A stretch of DNA of 64,000 nt from Rhodovulum robiginosum (GTDB lineage: Bacteria; Pseudomonadota; Alphaproteobacteria; Rhodobacterales; Rhodobacteraceae), in the NCBI RefSeq assembly GCF_003944755.1, contig NZ_RWGU01000049.1, positions 1 through 64,000 of the forward strand, given 5' to 3'. Below, piece after piece: positions 44,441-54,132 of this stretch. Position 1 is the stretch's first letter. Every line of letters starts with the position of its first letter. The position numbers and the translations under genes were made by a program. Below the pieces are notes generated by a model. The model ran no database searches, was not told the origin of the DNA, and was given only the letters and a program-made list of their open reading frames with translations.

Positions 44441-45472
44441 ATGCAGATCATACCGGATTTCGCCGGACTTGTCGGCGGCACGCCGCTGCTGCGGCTCGCG
44501 GGGCCGTCCGAGGCAACGGGGTGCGAGATACTCGGCAAGGCCGAGTTCATGAACCCTGGCCAGTCGGTCAAGGACCGCGCCGCGCTTTGGATCATACGCG
44601 ATGCGCTGGCGCGCGGCACCCTGCGCGAGGGCGGCACCATCGTCGAGGGCACGGCGGGCAATACCGGCATCGGGCTGGCGCTGGTGGGCGCCTCGATGGG
44701 GTTCAGAACGGTGATCGTCATCCCCGAGACGCAGAGCCGCGAAAAGAAGGACATGCTGCGGCTGGCTGGGGCCGAGCTGGTCGAAGTGCCGGCCGCACCC
44801 TATAAGAATCCGAACAATTACGTGCGATATTCCGAACGCTTGGCGCATGTTCTTGCACAATCCGAACATTCAGGCGCGATCTGGGCCAACCAGTTCGACA
44901 ACGTCGCAAACCGCCAGGCGCATATCGACGGCACCGGCCCCGAGATCTGGGAGCAGACCGGCGGAAAGGTCGACGGGTTCATCTGTGCGGTGGGCTCGGG
45001 CGGCACGCTGGCCGGTGTCGCCACGGTCTTGCAGCCCCGCGGCGTGCGCATCGGGCTGGCCGACCCCGAGGGAGCGGGGCTTTACAGCTATTACACGACC
45101 GGCGCCTTCGCCTCCGAAGGCAGCTCGATCACCGAGGGCATCGGCCAGGGCCGCATCACCGCCAACCTCGACGGGTTCACCCCCGATCTGTGCTACCGCA
45201 TTCCGGATCGCGAGGCGTTGCCGGTGGTGTTCGACCTGCTTGAAAAAGAGGGGCTGTGCCTTGGTGGCTCGTCGGGCATCAATGTGGCCGGCGCGATGCG
45301 CATGGCGCGCGAGATGGGGCCGGGCCATACGATCGTGACGGTGCTGTGCGACTACGGCACGCGCTACCAGTCGAAACTCTTCAATCCCGATTTCCTGCGC
45401 GAAAAGGGCCTGCCGGTGCCGGGCTGGATGGCTGCCGATGCGCGCTCTTTGCCAGAGGTGTTCGAGCCATGA
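44441..45472 (+). CDS. cysK: Cysteine synthase A-type (O-acetylserine sulfhydrylase)
   Basis: The 343-residue PLP enzyme has its Lys in FMNPGQSVKDRAA near residue 45, TAGNTGIGLALVGAS for substrate binding, and GSGGTLAGV for phosphate binding. It makes cysteine from O-acetylserine and sulfide. It completes the trgA-trgB-cysK set; extra cysteine synthase activity is known to help tellurite resistance. AGGGGG lies before the ATG at 44441. Its stop overlaps the next start as ATGA. Confidence 0.95.
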   Translation: MQIIPDFAGLVGGTPLLRLAGPSEATGCEILGKAEFMNPGQSVKDRAALWIIRDALARGTLREGGTIVEGTAGNTGIGLALVGASMGFRTVIVIPETQSREKKDMLRLAGAELVEVPAAPYKNPNNYVRYSERLAHVLAQSEHSGAIWANQFDNVANRQAHIDGTGPEIWEQTGGKVDGFICAVGSGGTLAGVATVLQPRGVRIGLADPEGAGLYSYYTTGAFASEGSSITEGIGQGRITANLDGFTPDLCYRIPDREALPVVFDLLEKEGLCLGGSSGINVAGAMRMAREMGPGHTIVTVLCDYGTRYQSKLFNPDFLREKGLPVPGWMAADARSLPEVFEP

Positions 45473-47949
45473 CCGTTTTTGTCCGCCTGCTTCTGGTGCT
45501 GAGCCTCGCCTTGGCGTCGCTCGGCCCGGTCCTGAGCCCCGCGCCGGCCGTCGCCCAGGAGGCGCAAACCGAAGACGCGCTGGATTACGAGGCCTGGGAA
45601 AAGACCGCGACGCGCGCCGAAGACGTGTTGCAGACCGGCCGCGCCTCGAACGCGGCCATGGAGGCGCTGCGCCAGGAAATCGCCGACTGGAGAGCCAAAT
45701 TCCTGGCCGCGCAGGATGTCAATTCCAACCGCATCCAGACCTTGCAAACCCAGATCGAGTCGCTGGGACCGGCCCCCGCCGAGGGCGAAAGCGAGGCCAA
45801 CGAGATCGCCCAGCGTAGGGCCGAACTGAACAGGCAGCTCTCCGAACTTCAGGCGCCGGTGCGCAAGGCCGAGGAGGCGTATAGCCGGGCCGACGGCCTG
45901 ATCCGCGAGATCGACGTGCTGATCCGCGAACGGCAGGCCAACGAGTTGTTGTTGTTGGGCCCGTCGCCGCTCAACCCGGTGCATTGGCCGGAGGCCGGCC
46001 GTCAGACCGCCAGATCGTTTTCCGCGATCTGGGGCGAGATCTCGACCAATTGGGAGAGCCCCGCCCGGCGGACGGTGATGCGCGAGAACCTGCCGGCGAC
46101 GCTGTTTTACCTGGCGCTCGCCGGGGTCCTGGTGCTGCGCGGGCGGCGCTGGACACAGAATCTGACCAGCCGCATCGTGAATAGCGGAAAGGGACGCGGG
46201 CGGGTCGTTTACGCGTCGCTTTCGTCGATCGCTCAGATCATCGTGCCGGTGGTCGGGCTGTTCATCCTCGTGGCTGCGGCGAAATCCACTGGCATGATGG
46301 CGCCACGGGGCTTGAAATTGGTCGAGCTGATACCGGTCATGGGGCTGGTCGTCTTCGTGGGCCGCTGGCTGGGCGGGCGCGTCTTTTCCCTGACCGAGGT
46401 CAGCCGCCCGATCCTGAATCTCAGCAAGGAGCAGATGGCCGCCGGCAGGTTCTATTCCTCAAGCCTCGGTCTGTTGCTGGGCATCGCGTTGCTCGGGGCC
46501 AGCTTCGCCCAGAGCGAGGATTTCAGCGACGCCACCCGCGCGGTGCTCAGCTTTCCGCTGATCGTGGTGGGCGGGCTTTTGCTGTGGCGCGTCGGCCGGT
46601 TGCTGCGGTCCCATGTCGAGGCCGAAGATGCATCGACCGAGGAGCGCCACTACCGCAACCGGATCATCGGCCTTATCAGCCGGGCGGTGGTCGTCGTGGC
46701 CGTTGTCGGGCCCGTTCTGGCCGCGATCGGCTATGTCGAGGCGGCCGAGTTCCTGGTGCATCCCACGATCATGACGCTGGCCCTTTTGGGCCTGCTGATG
46801 ATACTTCAGCGGTTCGTCTACGACGTCTACGACCTGCTCACCGGGGCGCCCACGGGCGACGGTGCGACCGAGGGCTTGATCCCCGTGCTGGTGGGCATGG
46901 TGCTGGCGTTTCTGGCGATGCCGGTGCTGGCGCTGATCTGGGGGGCGCGGGTCGCCGACCTGACCGAGGTCTGGGCACGCTTCATCGAAGGGTTCACCAT
47001 CGGCGAGACGCGCGTCTCGCCCACCGATTTCCTGACCTTCGCCCTCGTCTTCGCCGTCGGCTATACGCTGACGCGGGTGGTGCAGGGAACCCTGCGCTCG
47101 ACCGTGCTGCCGAAGACAAAGATCGACCCGGGCGGGCAGACGGCCATCATCTCGGGGCTGGGCTATGTCGGTATCTTCCTCGCCGCGATCATCGCCATCA
47201 CCACGGCGGGGATCGACCTGTCCTCGGTCGCTCTGGTCGCCGGCGCTCTGACGGTCGGTATCGGCTTCGGCCTGCAGACCATCGTGTCGAACTTCGTCTC
47301 CGGCATCATCCTGCTGATCGAGCGGCCCGTCAGCCAGGGCGACTGGATCGAGGTCGGCGGGGTGATGGGCACGGTCAAGGACATCTCGGTGCGCGCGACC
47401 CGGATCGAGACCTTCGACCGTACCAACGTGATCGTGCCCAATGCCGACCTGGTGTCGGGGCAGGTGACCAACTGGACCAAGTACAACCTGATGGGCCGGG
47501 TGATCGTGCCGGTGGGCGTGGCCTATGGCACCGATACGAAGAAGGTCGATGAAATCCTCAGGGAAGTGGCGCGGGCCCATCCGCTGGTGGTGATGAACCC
47601 CGAGCCGCTGATCCTGTTCATGAATTTCGGCGCCGACGCGCTGGAATTCGAGGTGCGGGTGATCCTGAGCAACGTCAATTACAGCCTCTCGGTGCGCAAC
47701 GATCTCAACCACGAGATCGCCCGCCGCTTTGCCGAAGAGGGGATCGAGATCCCGTTCGCCCAGCGCGATATCTGGCTGCGCAACCCCGAGACGCTTTCGG
47801 GCCCGCGGCCGGTATCCGAAACCATCGCACCGGCGCCGGAGACCGGCGCACCGGCCCCGGCCGCGACCTCGCAGCCCGAAGAGTACGTGCCGCGGATCGA
47901 CAACGACGGCACCGATGGCACCGACGGTGGCGATGGAGACGGCCGATGA
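45469..47949 (+). CDS. MscS family mechanosensitive channel with DUF3772
   Basis: The 826-residue protein has a signal peptide (about 1-29), a periplasmic coiled-coil region (35-165) with a DUF3772 segment, about ten membrane helices, and the MscS pore and beta domain at the C-terminus (TVGIGFGLQTIVSNFVSGIILLIERPVSQGDWIEVGGVMGTV; ATRIETFDRTNVIVPNADLVS). It would open under membrane tension to release solutes. The ATG overlaps the cysK stop, and the stop overlaps the next start (ATGA), so three genes are coupled. Confidence 0.94.
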   Translation: MTVFVRLLLVLSLALASLGPVLSPAPAVAQEAQTEDALDYEAWEKTATRAEDVLQTGRASNAAMEALRQEIADWRAKFLAAQDVNSNRIQTLQTQIESLGPAPAEGESEANEIAQRRAELNRQLSELQAPVRKAEEAYSRADGLIREIDVLIRERQANELLLLGPSPLNPVHWPEAGRQTARSFSAIWGEISTNWESPARRTVMRENLPATLFYLALAGVLVLRGRRWTQNLTSRIVNSGKGRGRVVYASLSSIAQIIVPVVGLFILVAAAKSTGMMAPRGLKLVELIPVMGLVVFVGRWLGGRVFSLTEVSRPILNLSKEQMAAGRFYSSSLGLLLGIALLGASFAQSEDFSDATRAVLSFPLIVVGGLLLWRVGRLLRSHVEAEDASTEERHYRNRIIGLISRAVVVVAVVGPVLAAIGYVEAAEFLVHPTIMTLALLGLLMILQRFVYDVYDLLTGAPTGDGATEGLIPVLVGMVLAFLAMPVLALIWGARVADLTEVWARFIEGFTIGETRVSPTDFLTFALVFAVGYTLTRVVQGTLRSTVLPKTKIDPGGQTAIISGLGYVGIFLAAIIAITTAGIDLSSVALVAGALTVGIGFGLQTIVSNFVSGIILLIERPVSQGDWIEVGGVMGTVKDISVRATRIETFDRTNVIVPNADLVSGQVTNWTKYNLMGRVIVPVGVAYGTDTKKVDEILREVARAHPLVVMNPEPLILFMNFGADALEFEVRVILSNVNYSLSVRNDLNHEIARRFAEEGIEIPFAQRDIWLRNPETLSGPRPVSETIAPAPETGAPAPAATSQPEEYVPRIDNDGTDGTDGGDGDGR

Positions 47950-48662
47950 CCCGCATGCTGTTTCGTGACGATGCGTACCGGTCCGAGGCGCCGGCCACCG
48001 TGACCGAGGTTGCCGAAGGCGGCGTCGCGCTCGACGCCACCCTTTTCTACCCGCGCGGGGGCGGCCAGCCCGGCGATTGCGGGCGACTGGTCTGGGCGGG
48101 CGGCGAAATGGCCGTGGCCGACACGGTGAAGGGCGCGGGCGCAGCTATCCTGCTGGTGCCTGCCGAGGGCGCGACACCGCCGCCGCCGGGCACCGCCGTC
48201 GTCCAGCATCTCGACTGGAACCGCCGCCACCGCCACATGCGCGTGCACACCGCGCTGCATCTGCTGTCGGTGGTTATTCCCCTGCCGGTCACGGGCGGCG
48301 CCATCGGCGCCGAGAAGGGCCGCCTCGATTTCGACATGGAAGAGGCCCCCGAAGACAAGGCCGCGCTGCAAGAGGCGCTGAACGCGCTGATCGCCCGCGA
48401 CCTGCCCGTCACCGAGGACTGGATCACCGATGACGACCTCGCCGCCAATCCCGGCCTGGTGAAAACCATGTCTGTCGCGCCTCCCACGGGGCAGGGCCGG
48501 GTGCGGCTGATCCGGATCGGGCAGGGCGATGCACAGGTCGACCTGCAGCCCTGCGGCGGCACCCATGTGGCGCGCACCGGCGAGATCGGGCCGGTGCGCC
48601 TGGGCAAGATCGAGAAGAAGGGCCGCCAAAACCGCCGGGTCAACCTGCATCTGGAGACCTGA
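47946..48662 (+). CDS. Alanyl-tRNA editing protein AlaX
   Basis: The 238-residue protein is a free-standing editing domain that removes serine or glycine from mischarged tRNA-Ala. Zn ligands are in RVHTALHLLS near residue 98 and QPCGGTHVA near residue 200. The N-terminal TLFYPRGGGQPGD is the conserved Gly-rich entry. It is coupled by ATGA to the MscS gene. Confidence 0.94.
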   Translation: MTRMLFRDDAYRSEAPATVTEVAEGGVALDATLFYPRGGGQPGDCGRLVWAGGEMAVADTVKGAGAAILLVPAEGATPPPPGTAVVQHLDWNRRHRHMRVHTALHLLSVVIPLPVTGGAIGAEKGRLDFDMEEAPEDKAALQEALNALIARDLPVTEDWITDDDLAANPGLVKTMSVAPPTGQGRVRLIRIGQGDAQVDLQPCGGTHVARTGEIGPVRLGKIEKKGRQNRRVNLHLET

Positions 48663-48717
48663 GCCCGTTTTCAGCCCCTTGCACAGGCCCGCCGTTGCAG
48701 GCTACACGAAGCGGCAC

Positions 48718-48807
48718 GGAGAGGTGGCCGAGTGGTCGAAGGCGCACGCCTGGAACGCGTGTAGGCGGGAAACCGTCTCCAGGGTTCGAATCCCTGTCTC
48801 TCCGCCA
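48718..48807 (+). tRNA. tRNA-Ser(GGA)
   Basis: A class II tRNA with a long variable arm: acceptor GGAGAGG/TCTCTCC, anticodon loop CTGGAAC with anticodon GGA, variable arm TAGGCGGGAAACCGTCTC, T arm GTTCGAAT, discriminator G and an encoded CCA. Its 3' end is the integration site of the mobile element that follows: the last bases are repeated at 56372. Confidence 0.96.
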
Positions 48808-48808
48808 C
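48794..48808 (+). repeat. attL: 15-bp direct repeat at tRNA-Ser 3' end
   Basis: CTGTCTCTCCGCCAC covers the T-arm end, acceptor 3' strand and CCA of the tRNA gene. It matches the copy at 56372-56386 exactly; flanking bases diverge on both sides. Confidence 0.85.
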
Positions 48809-48897
48809 TTTAGGCATTCGACGATCCATCCCAATATACTGATAGTGCGACGAAAATCGGCGTTTTCGCGCTGATGGCGGTGTTCGGTCCGCTTGAT

Positions 48898-48931
48898 TTG
48901 CTGCACATTTTGCTACACAATTTGCTGCACA
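48898..48931 (+). repeat. Left iteron array (three 10-mers, 12-bp spacing)
   Basis: TTGCTGCACA, TTGCTACACA and TTGCTGCACA start at 48898, 48910 and 48922, a 12-bp period that is close to one helical turn. The array lies between attL and the integrase start. The same unit occurs twice, with the same spacing, near attR. Likely integrase arm-binding or autoregulatory sites. Confidence 0.65.
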
Positions 48932-48950
48932 AATGGGGAATTTCTCCGCC

Positions 48951-50219
48951 ATGAGCATTGCCAAACGAGGCCGTCTTTTTCACCTCCGCCGCCGTGTGCC
49001 GCGCCGGTATCGAAGGATCGAGCCGCGCGAAACCGTCTGGATCAGCCTGCATACCGACTCGGAGACCATCGCCCGCAGCAAGGCGGATCGCGCGTGGAGC
49101 CAGATGATCGAGGCTTGGGAGGCGCGGCTGGCCGGGAACAGTGAAGATGCAGAGGCCCGCTACGAAGCCGCGCGCGACCTCGCCCGGGCGCGCGGCTTTC
49201 GGTATCTGGATGCGGGGGCGGTGGCCAAGTTGCCGGTTGAGGAAGTCGTCGAGCGCGTCGAGGCGATCCCAGCCCCGGCGAAGCAACCCGATGCCATCGA
49301 GGCCGCGGCCCTTCTCGGCACCGTTCCCGAGCCCCGCATCACGGTCACCAAGGCACTGGAACTCTACTGGGGCCTCGCCAAGGAAAAGACGCTGGGCAAG
49401 AGCGAGGATCAGCTGCGCCGCTGGGAAGCGCCCCGCAAGAAAGCCATCAAGAACTTTGTCGCAGTCGTCGGCAACAAGGAGATCGCCAACATCACCCGCG
49501 ACGACATGCTGGACTTCCGCCAGCACTGGCTCGACCGGATTGAGGCGGGCGAGGTCACGGCGAACTCGGCCAACAAGGACCTGATCCACCTGGGCGACGT
49601 GTTGAAGACCGTCACCACGATGAAGCGCCTTGGCCTCTCGCTGCCGCTGGGCGAGTTGTCATTCAAGGAGGGCGAGAAGCAGACGCGCCCGCCCTTCAGC
49701 GAGGACTGGATCAGGACGCGACTGCTCGCCCCCGGTACGCTGGACGGGTTGAACGGTCAGGCCCGCGCCCTGCTGCTCGGCATGATCAACACCGGCTATC
49801 GGCCGTCCGAGGGCGCGGCGCTGACGGCGGAGACGATCCGGCTCGACTGCGACGTTCCGCATATCTCGATCGAACCGGAAGGGCGACAATTGAAGTCGCA
49901 CTATGCCCGCCGCGTGATCCCGCTGACCGGTGTCTCGCTCGAGGCCTTCAAGCAGTACCCTCAAGGCTTCCCGCGTTACCGAAATCGGGCGACCCTCAGC
50001 GCAGTCGTGAACAAGTTCCTCCGCGCCAACGGCCTGCTCGAGACCCCGCGCCACTCGATGTATTCCCTGCGCCATGCCTTCGAGGACCGCATGCTCGCCG
50101 CCGGGATCGACGACCGGATCCGCCGCGACCTGTTCGGTCACCGGCTCGACCGCGAGCGATACGGTAAGGGCGCATCGCTGGAACACGTCGCAGAACTCGT
50201 CGCCCGCATTGCCTTCTGA
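48951..50219 (+). CDS. Tyrosine site-specific integrase (DUF6538 N-terminus)
   Basis: The 422-residue protein has an N-terminal DUF6538-type segment (RGRLFHLRRRVPRRYRRIEP), a SAM-like core-binding domain, and the catalytic domain with the first Arg in INTGYRPSEGAAL, the His-x-x-Arg-type box in YSLRHAFEDR, a His in LFGHRLD and the Tyr nucleophile in RERYGKG. It would catalyse integration at tRNA-Ser. Start 48951 is preferred from family consensus; an in-frame ATG at 48933 directly follows the iterons. Confidence 0.93.
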   Translation: MSIAKRGRLFHLRRRVPRRYRRIEPRETVWISLHTDSETIARSKADRAWSQMIEAWEARLAGNSEDAEARYEAARDLARARGFRYLDAGAVAKLPVEEVVERVEAIPAPAKQPDAIEAAALLGTVPEPRITVTKALELYWGLAKEKTLGKSEDQLRRWEAPRKKAIKNFVAVVGNKEIANITRDDMLDFRQHWLDRIEAGEVTANSANKDLIHLGDVLKTVTTMKRLGLSLPLGELSFKEGEKQTRPPFSEDWIRTRLLAPGTLDGLNGQARALLLGMINTGYRPSEGAALTAETIRLDCDVPHISIEPEGRQLKSHYARRVIPLTGVSLEAFKQYPQGFPRYRNRATLSAVVNKFLRANGLLETPRHSMYSLRHAFEDRMLAAGIDDRIRRDLFGHRLDRERYGKGASLEHVAELVARIAF

Positions 50220-50446
50220 GCCAGCAGCGCCCGCGCCCGGCGTTGCGCCTGCGACAGCCGCTTCTCTTTCTTCACGGCCGCAGCCAGTTCCGCCTCCAGC
50301 CGCTCGAAGACAGGTGCGAAGGTCGGGTCCTCCGCGACCAGCGCGGCGACTTTCACCAACGCCGCCTCGATCCGCGTGGCATCGATCGGCTGGGCCGGTT
50401 CGGTGCGTGTTGCTGATGGGCGCGACGGTGCCATGTCGAGCAACAT
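50138..50446 (-). CDS. Small hypothetical protein overlapping the integrase end
   Basis: The 102-residue frame has a coherent helical core (ATRIEAALVKVAALVAEDPTFAPVFERLEAELAAAVKKEKRL) resembling small conserved proteins that sit near relaxase genes in related elements. Its end overlaps the integrase gene by 82 bases in the opposite direction, and no good ribosome site is seen before the ATG at 50446 or 50434. The C-terminal 25 residues look like antisense shadow, so the true end might differ. Confidence 0.45.
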   Translation of the reverse strand: MLLDMAPSRPSATRTEPAQPIDATRIEAALVKVAALVAEDPTFAPVFERLEAELAAAVKKEKRLSQAQRRARALLAQKAMRATSSATCSSDAPLPYRSRSSR

Positions 50447-50959
50447 GAGGCGGCGCGTGCGTCTTGTGCAGAGCAAGCGAACACGCCGCGCAAAGCGACC
50501 TGTCACAGCGTGCAAATCGGATGGGATGATCGTGCGGCCTTGGACCGATATAGGTCGTCGGTGCCCTGACTTGGGCGGTCACTTCAGGATCACGACTCAT
50601 GCGTCCAGGAGCTTCGCCCGGGTCAGCATGTTTCGGCTATTGGGACAGCGAAAAACGCTCGCCTGGGAGGGCCGCGGGAGACGACAGGAGGGATGGCAAG
50701 ATAAAGCGAGTGCCTCGCTGGCCGGGCCTCTGGCCCTAAGCTGTTGTCTGCACATTGTTTTTTGAGCTCTATCGGAGTCGGCGTGCGAATATCGTGCGGC
50801 ATGGATCGACACTTTCTTCCATGAATTCAACACTCTTTCCTGCCACGCGGCGCCGCAACCGGGGAGCAACCTACGCTACGGCCTGTCTTTGCGCGCTAGG
50901 CTTCGATGGCCTCCTGACGCCCCTTGATCCGTCCCAATACGACCCCCAATCGTCTCTCC
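50447..50959 (+). other. Long non-coding gap before relaxase; possible oriT region
   Basis: No supported gene lies in these 513 bases. The position, directly upstream of a relaxase gene, is where a transfer origin usually sits. One short inverted repeat, GACC-GATATA-GGTC near 50538-50551, is visible, but no known nic consensus is recognised. Confidence 0.3.
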
Positions 50960-53044
50960 ATGACCCGCGACGAGACTGAGTTCCGCATCCGCCCCGGCAA
51001 GCCCCGGGATCACCAGCCGCGCACCTCGCGCGTGCGCCGCAAGCCGCAGGGCTTCCTTGCCCAAGTGCACCAGGCCGTGCGCCGCGCGGGTGGCGATCCG
51101 AACAAGTTGGCCGGGAAGGGAAAGGCAAGCGGACGGTACAACGCGCGCGGCCGGGGTGCGAAGGTGGCCGCCGAACTGAAAGGCCGGAACCCGTGGTCGC
51201 GCGGTCCGGACGGAAGCCGGACGCGCGCCCGACGGGTGACCGTGAAGGCGCGGATCGTGAAGCTCAACCCGCAGCGGGGCGCGGCGCGCGGGCGCTCCTT
51301 CGTCAGCGCCAAGGCGGTCGATGCGCATCTGCGCTACCTGGAACGCGATGGTGTCACGCGCGACGGTGAACGGGCCCAGGTCTATTCCGCGAGTGAGGAT
51401 GCCGCCGACGGTCGGGACTTCCTCGACCGCGGCCGCGACGACCGGCACCAGTTCCGCTTCATCGTCTCCGCCGAGGAAGGCGTCGAACTGTCCGACCTGC
51501 GCCAAACGACACGTGACCTGATGGCACAGATGGAGGTCGATCTGCAGACGCGGCTCGATTGGATCGCGGTCGACCATTACAACACCGGGCACCCGCACAC
51601 GCATATTTTGGTCCGCGGCGTGACCGACCAGGGGAAGATCCTGAACATCGCGGGCGACTACATCGCGCATGGCATCCGCGAATGGGCGAGCGAGATCGTG
51701 ACGCTTGAACTGGGCCGCCAGACCGAGCTGGAGGTCACCGACCAGCTGCGGCGCGAGGTCGAAGCCGACCGCTTCACACGTCTCGACCGCATGCTCATTG
51801 CCGAGCAGGAAGCCGCGAGCGAGTTCGCCGATCTGCGCCCGGATCACGACACGCTGGAGACCATGAAGCGCAACCGCGCGCTGCTGATCGCGCGCGCCCG
51901 GCGGCTCGAAAAGATGGGGCTGGCGACGGAAGTGCGGCCCGGCGAATGGCACATCTCCGATCGTGCCGAAGGCACCTTGCGCGCATTGGGCGAGCGCGAG
52001 GACATCATCAAGTCGATGCACCGGGCGCTGGACGGCAACGATCTCAACGATGCGCGCGGAACGTCCCAACTGGCGATGCATCGCGACAAGCTGCGCGAGC
52101 GGATCACCGGCCGGGTACTGGCGCGCGACCTCGCGGGCGACGGCAATAGCGACCGGGTGCAGCTGGTGATCGACGGTACGGATGGGCGCGTGCACCAGAT
52201 CGAGCTTCATGCGGATCGCTGCGACGGCATCGGTCGCGGCATGATCGTCGCCGCTGTGCCGCCACCGACCGACCCCCGCACGGCCGACCGGAACATCCTC
52301 GCTGCGACGGATAGCGACGGCACCTATCACCCGTCGCGGCATATCGAGATCGCCCGGGCAGAGAAGATCACGCCCGACCCGGAGCGCTTCGTCACCGCCC
52401 ATTTGCGCCGCCTCGAGGCCCTGCGCCGGGCCGGGATCGTGGAACGCTGGGGCGAGGATTACTGGAAGGTGCCGCAGGACCTGCCCGAACGCGGTCTGGC
52501 CCATGACCGGAAAGGACATGGCCCCGGCGCGCGGATGGAGATGCTCTCCCCCATCGGGCTGGACAAGCAGGTCACCCATGATGGCGCGACCTGGCTCGAC
52601 AAGGAGTTGATGCGACAGGGCAGTACCGATCTGCGAGAGACAGGCTTCGGGCTGGAGATGAAACGCGCCATGGGACGCCGCAAGCAGGTCCTCGTCCAAC
52701 GCGGCGATGTGCAAGACCTGGGCCAGGGCCGCATCCGCGCCGCGCGCGACCTCGTCCAGAGACTGGAAGCTCGCGAGATCGCCCGCGTCGGCCGCGCCAT
52801 GGCCGCGGACCGCGGCCGCGACTGGACCCCCATCAAACCCGGCAGCCGCTTCGGCGGAGAACTCGTCGGCAGCACCCAACTCCCCAGCGGCCGCTTCGCC
52901 ATGATCGACAACGGCCTAGGCTTCAGCCTCGTCCCCTGGAACGACGCTCTGGAACGACGGATCGGCCAGCAGATTGGGGGCGTCGGAATGCCGGGCGGTG
53001 GCGTTGACTGGTCGTTTAGGCGGAAGCGCGGGTTGGGTTTGTGA
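50960..53044 (+). CDS. VirD2-type relaxase with DUF3363
   Basis: The 694-residue protein carries the three-His relaxase motif DHYNTGHPHTHILVRG near residue 210, preceded by a basic N-terminal region, and a long C-terminal DUF3363-type domain (IVERWGEDYWKVPQDLPERGLAHDRK; GRFAMIDNGLGFSLVPW). It would nick DNA at an origin of transfer and pilot the strand to a helper conjugation system. No T4SS or coupling protein is encoded in the element. ATG 50960 fits the start; a frame extension to 50924 adds 12 residues. Confidence 0.9.
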   Translation: MTRDETEFRIRPGKPRDHQPRTSRVRRKPQGFLAQVHQAVRRAGGDPNKLAGKGKASGRYNARGRGAKVAAELKGRNPWSRGPDGSRTRARRVTVKARIVKLNPQRGAARGRSFVSAKAVDAHLRYLERDGVTRDGERAQVYSASEDAADGRDFLDRGRDDRHQFRFIVSAEEGVELSDLRQTTRDLMAQMEVDLQTRLDWIAVDHYNTGHPHTHILVRGVTDQGKILNIAGDYIAHGIREWASEIVTLELGRQTELEVTDQLRREVEADRFTRLDRMLIAEQEAASEFADLRPDHDTLETMKRNRALLIARARRLEKMGLATEVRPGEWHISDRAEGTLRALGEREDIIKSMHRALDGNDLNDARGTSQLAMHRDKLRERITGRVLARDLAGDGNSDRVQLVIDGTDGRVHQIELHADRCDGIGRGMIVAAVPPPTDPRTADRNILAATDSDGTYHPSRHIEIARAEKITPDPERFVTAHLRRLEALRRAGIVERWGEDYWKVPQDLPERGLAHDRKGHGPGARMEMLSPIGLDKQVTHDGATWLDKELMRQGSTDLRETGFGLEMKRAMGRRKQVLVQRGDVQDLGQGRIRAARDLVQRLEAREIARVGRAMAADRGRDWTPIKPGSRFGGELVGSTQLPSGRFAMIDNGLGFSLVPWNDALERRIGQQIGGVGMPGGGVDWSFRRKRGLGL

Positions 53045-53238
53045 GCCAACTCCCGCCCCCAAGGGCCACTGTTGCAGGACTTTTGCCGGAAAAAGCTTAA
53101 ACCTCCGCACGCACGATGCAGCAACTTAGCCGAGTGCACACCTTCTTCTTGATAGCATCCGATCAACAGCCATAGTAGTGTCGCTCGAAAACAATGGGAA
53201 ATCGACCCAGCCAACCAAGCCGGACCGTAAGGAAGTAG

Positions 53239-54132
53239 ATGCAGTTCGAAGATAACGAGTTAGACAAAGCGCTCCAGTCGGGTTTGGCGTCGCTTGATGC
53301 AAACCAAAATGCGCAAGCGACTAATGTGCACTTAGAACAGGGCGTCTCAGATGAGCGGCGAAAGTTCTTTGAAGATGAAGCATTTGCACCTTTGAGCAGC
53401 TCTTGGGGCGATTTAACGAGGCGCCACATTGACTATGTGAACCGGTATGTGAAGACGGATTTGGACCAGCCTCATACCTTTCAAGATACATTTGCACCCA
53501 ATGATGTTGGAGACATAGACCACGCGCAATTGATTGTTCGCTTGGAGGGCTTGGCTCGACCAATGTGGGAATTCGGTTGCACCTTTGACGAACTGAAAGC
53601 AGCTCGTGACGCCGATGACACCGTTTTTCTCGATGAGTTTTGCGAATTCTGGAATCAAAGACGCGATCTTAGACCCGCATTTTCAACGCTCCTTAGCGAA
53701 GTGAAAGATGAGATTGACCAGATTGATTGGGCTGACGCTTTGCGCGACCTGCTTGGTCTTGCCCACTATTCCGCGAATACGGCGCCAGAACCCGTGGCCT
53801 TGTGCAAGTATTCAGTCGCCGACGTCCGAAATGAAGCAACTACCGGTTTTCCAATCACCATGCCGACCGTCTTGGACAGCGAACCTTGGGAGCATTACTT
53901 TCCCGCTCCCAAGTCGCTGCAGTTTGGTCGCGCTATGGCTCTCACGCCCTGTGACGGTGACGAAAACTTGAAGGTGGAGTTTCTTAACTCTCGCGTGACA
54001 TACTCGCACAAAAACATCTGGAAAATCGGTATGATAGTGACACCGGCCCCTACCTCCGATATTAGCGACCTGCGCGCGCTGCACCTGCTAGCGCTGCAAA
54101 TCGCATCTGGCGATCATACGTTCGGAACATGA
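53239..54132 (+). CDS. Cargo gene A: unknown 297-residue protein
   Basis: No family is recognised. The protein is acidic, mostly helical in the first 200 residues, with no membrane helix or signal peptide, and has a beta-rich C-terminal part (ENLKVEFLNSRVTYSHKNIWKIGMIVTPAP). Base composition and codon use are more AT-rich than the host genes. Its stop overlaps the next ATG (ATGA), so it forms a tight pair with cargo gene B. The position inside a mobile element, next to attR, is where defence or other fitness genes are often carried; any such role is inference. Confidence 0.8.
   Translation: MQFEDNELDKALQSGLASLDANQNAQATNVHLEQGVSDERRKFFEDEAFAPLSSSWGDLTRRHIDYVNRYVKTDLDQPHTFQDTFAPNDVGDIDHAQLIVRLEGLARPMWEFGCTFDELKAARDADDTVFLDEFCEFWNQRRDLRPAFSTLLSEVKDEIDQIDWADALRDLLGLAHYSANTAPEPVALCKYSVADVRNEATTGFPITMPTVLDSEPWEHYFPAPKSLQFGRAMALTPCDGDENLKVEFLNSRVTYSHKNIWKIGMIVTPAPTSDISDLRALHLLALQIASGDHTFGT

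Noticed and set aside
50447-50959. Defined oriT with nic site
   Set aside because: Location is suggestive but no recognised nic consensus or strong arm repeats could be seen, so only a possible region is recorded.
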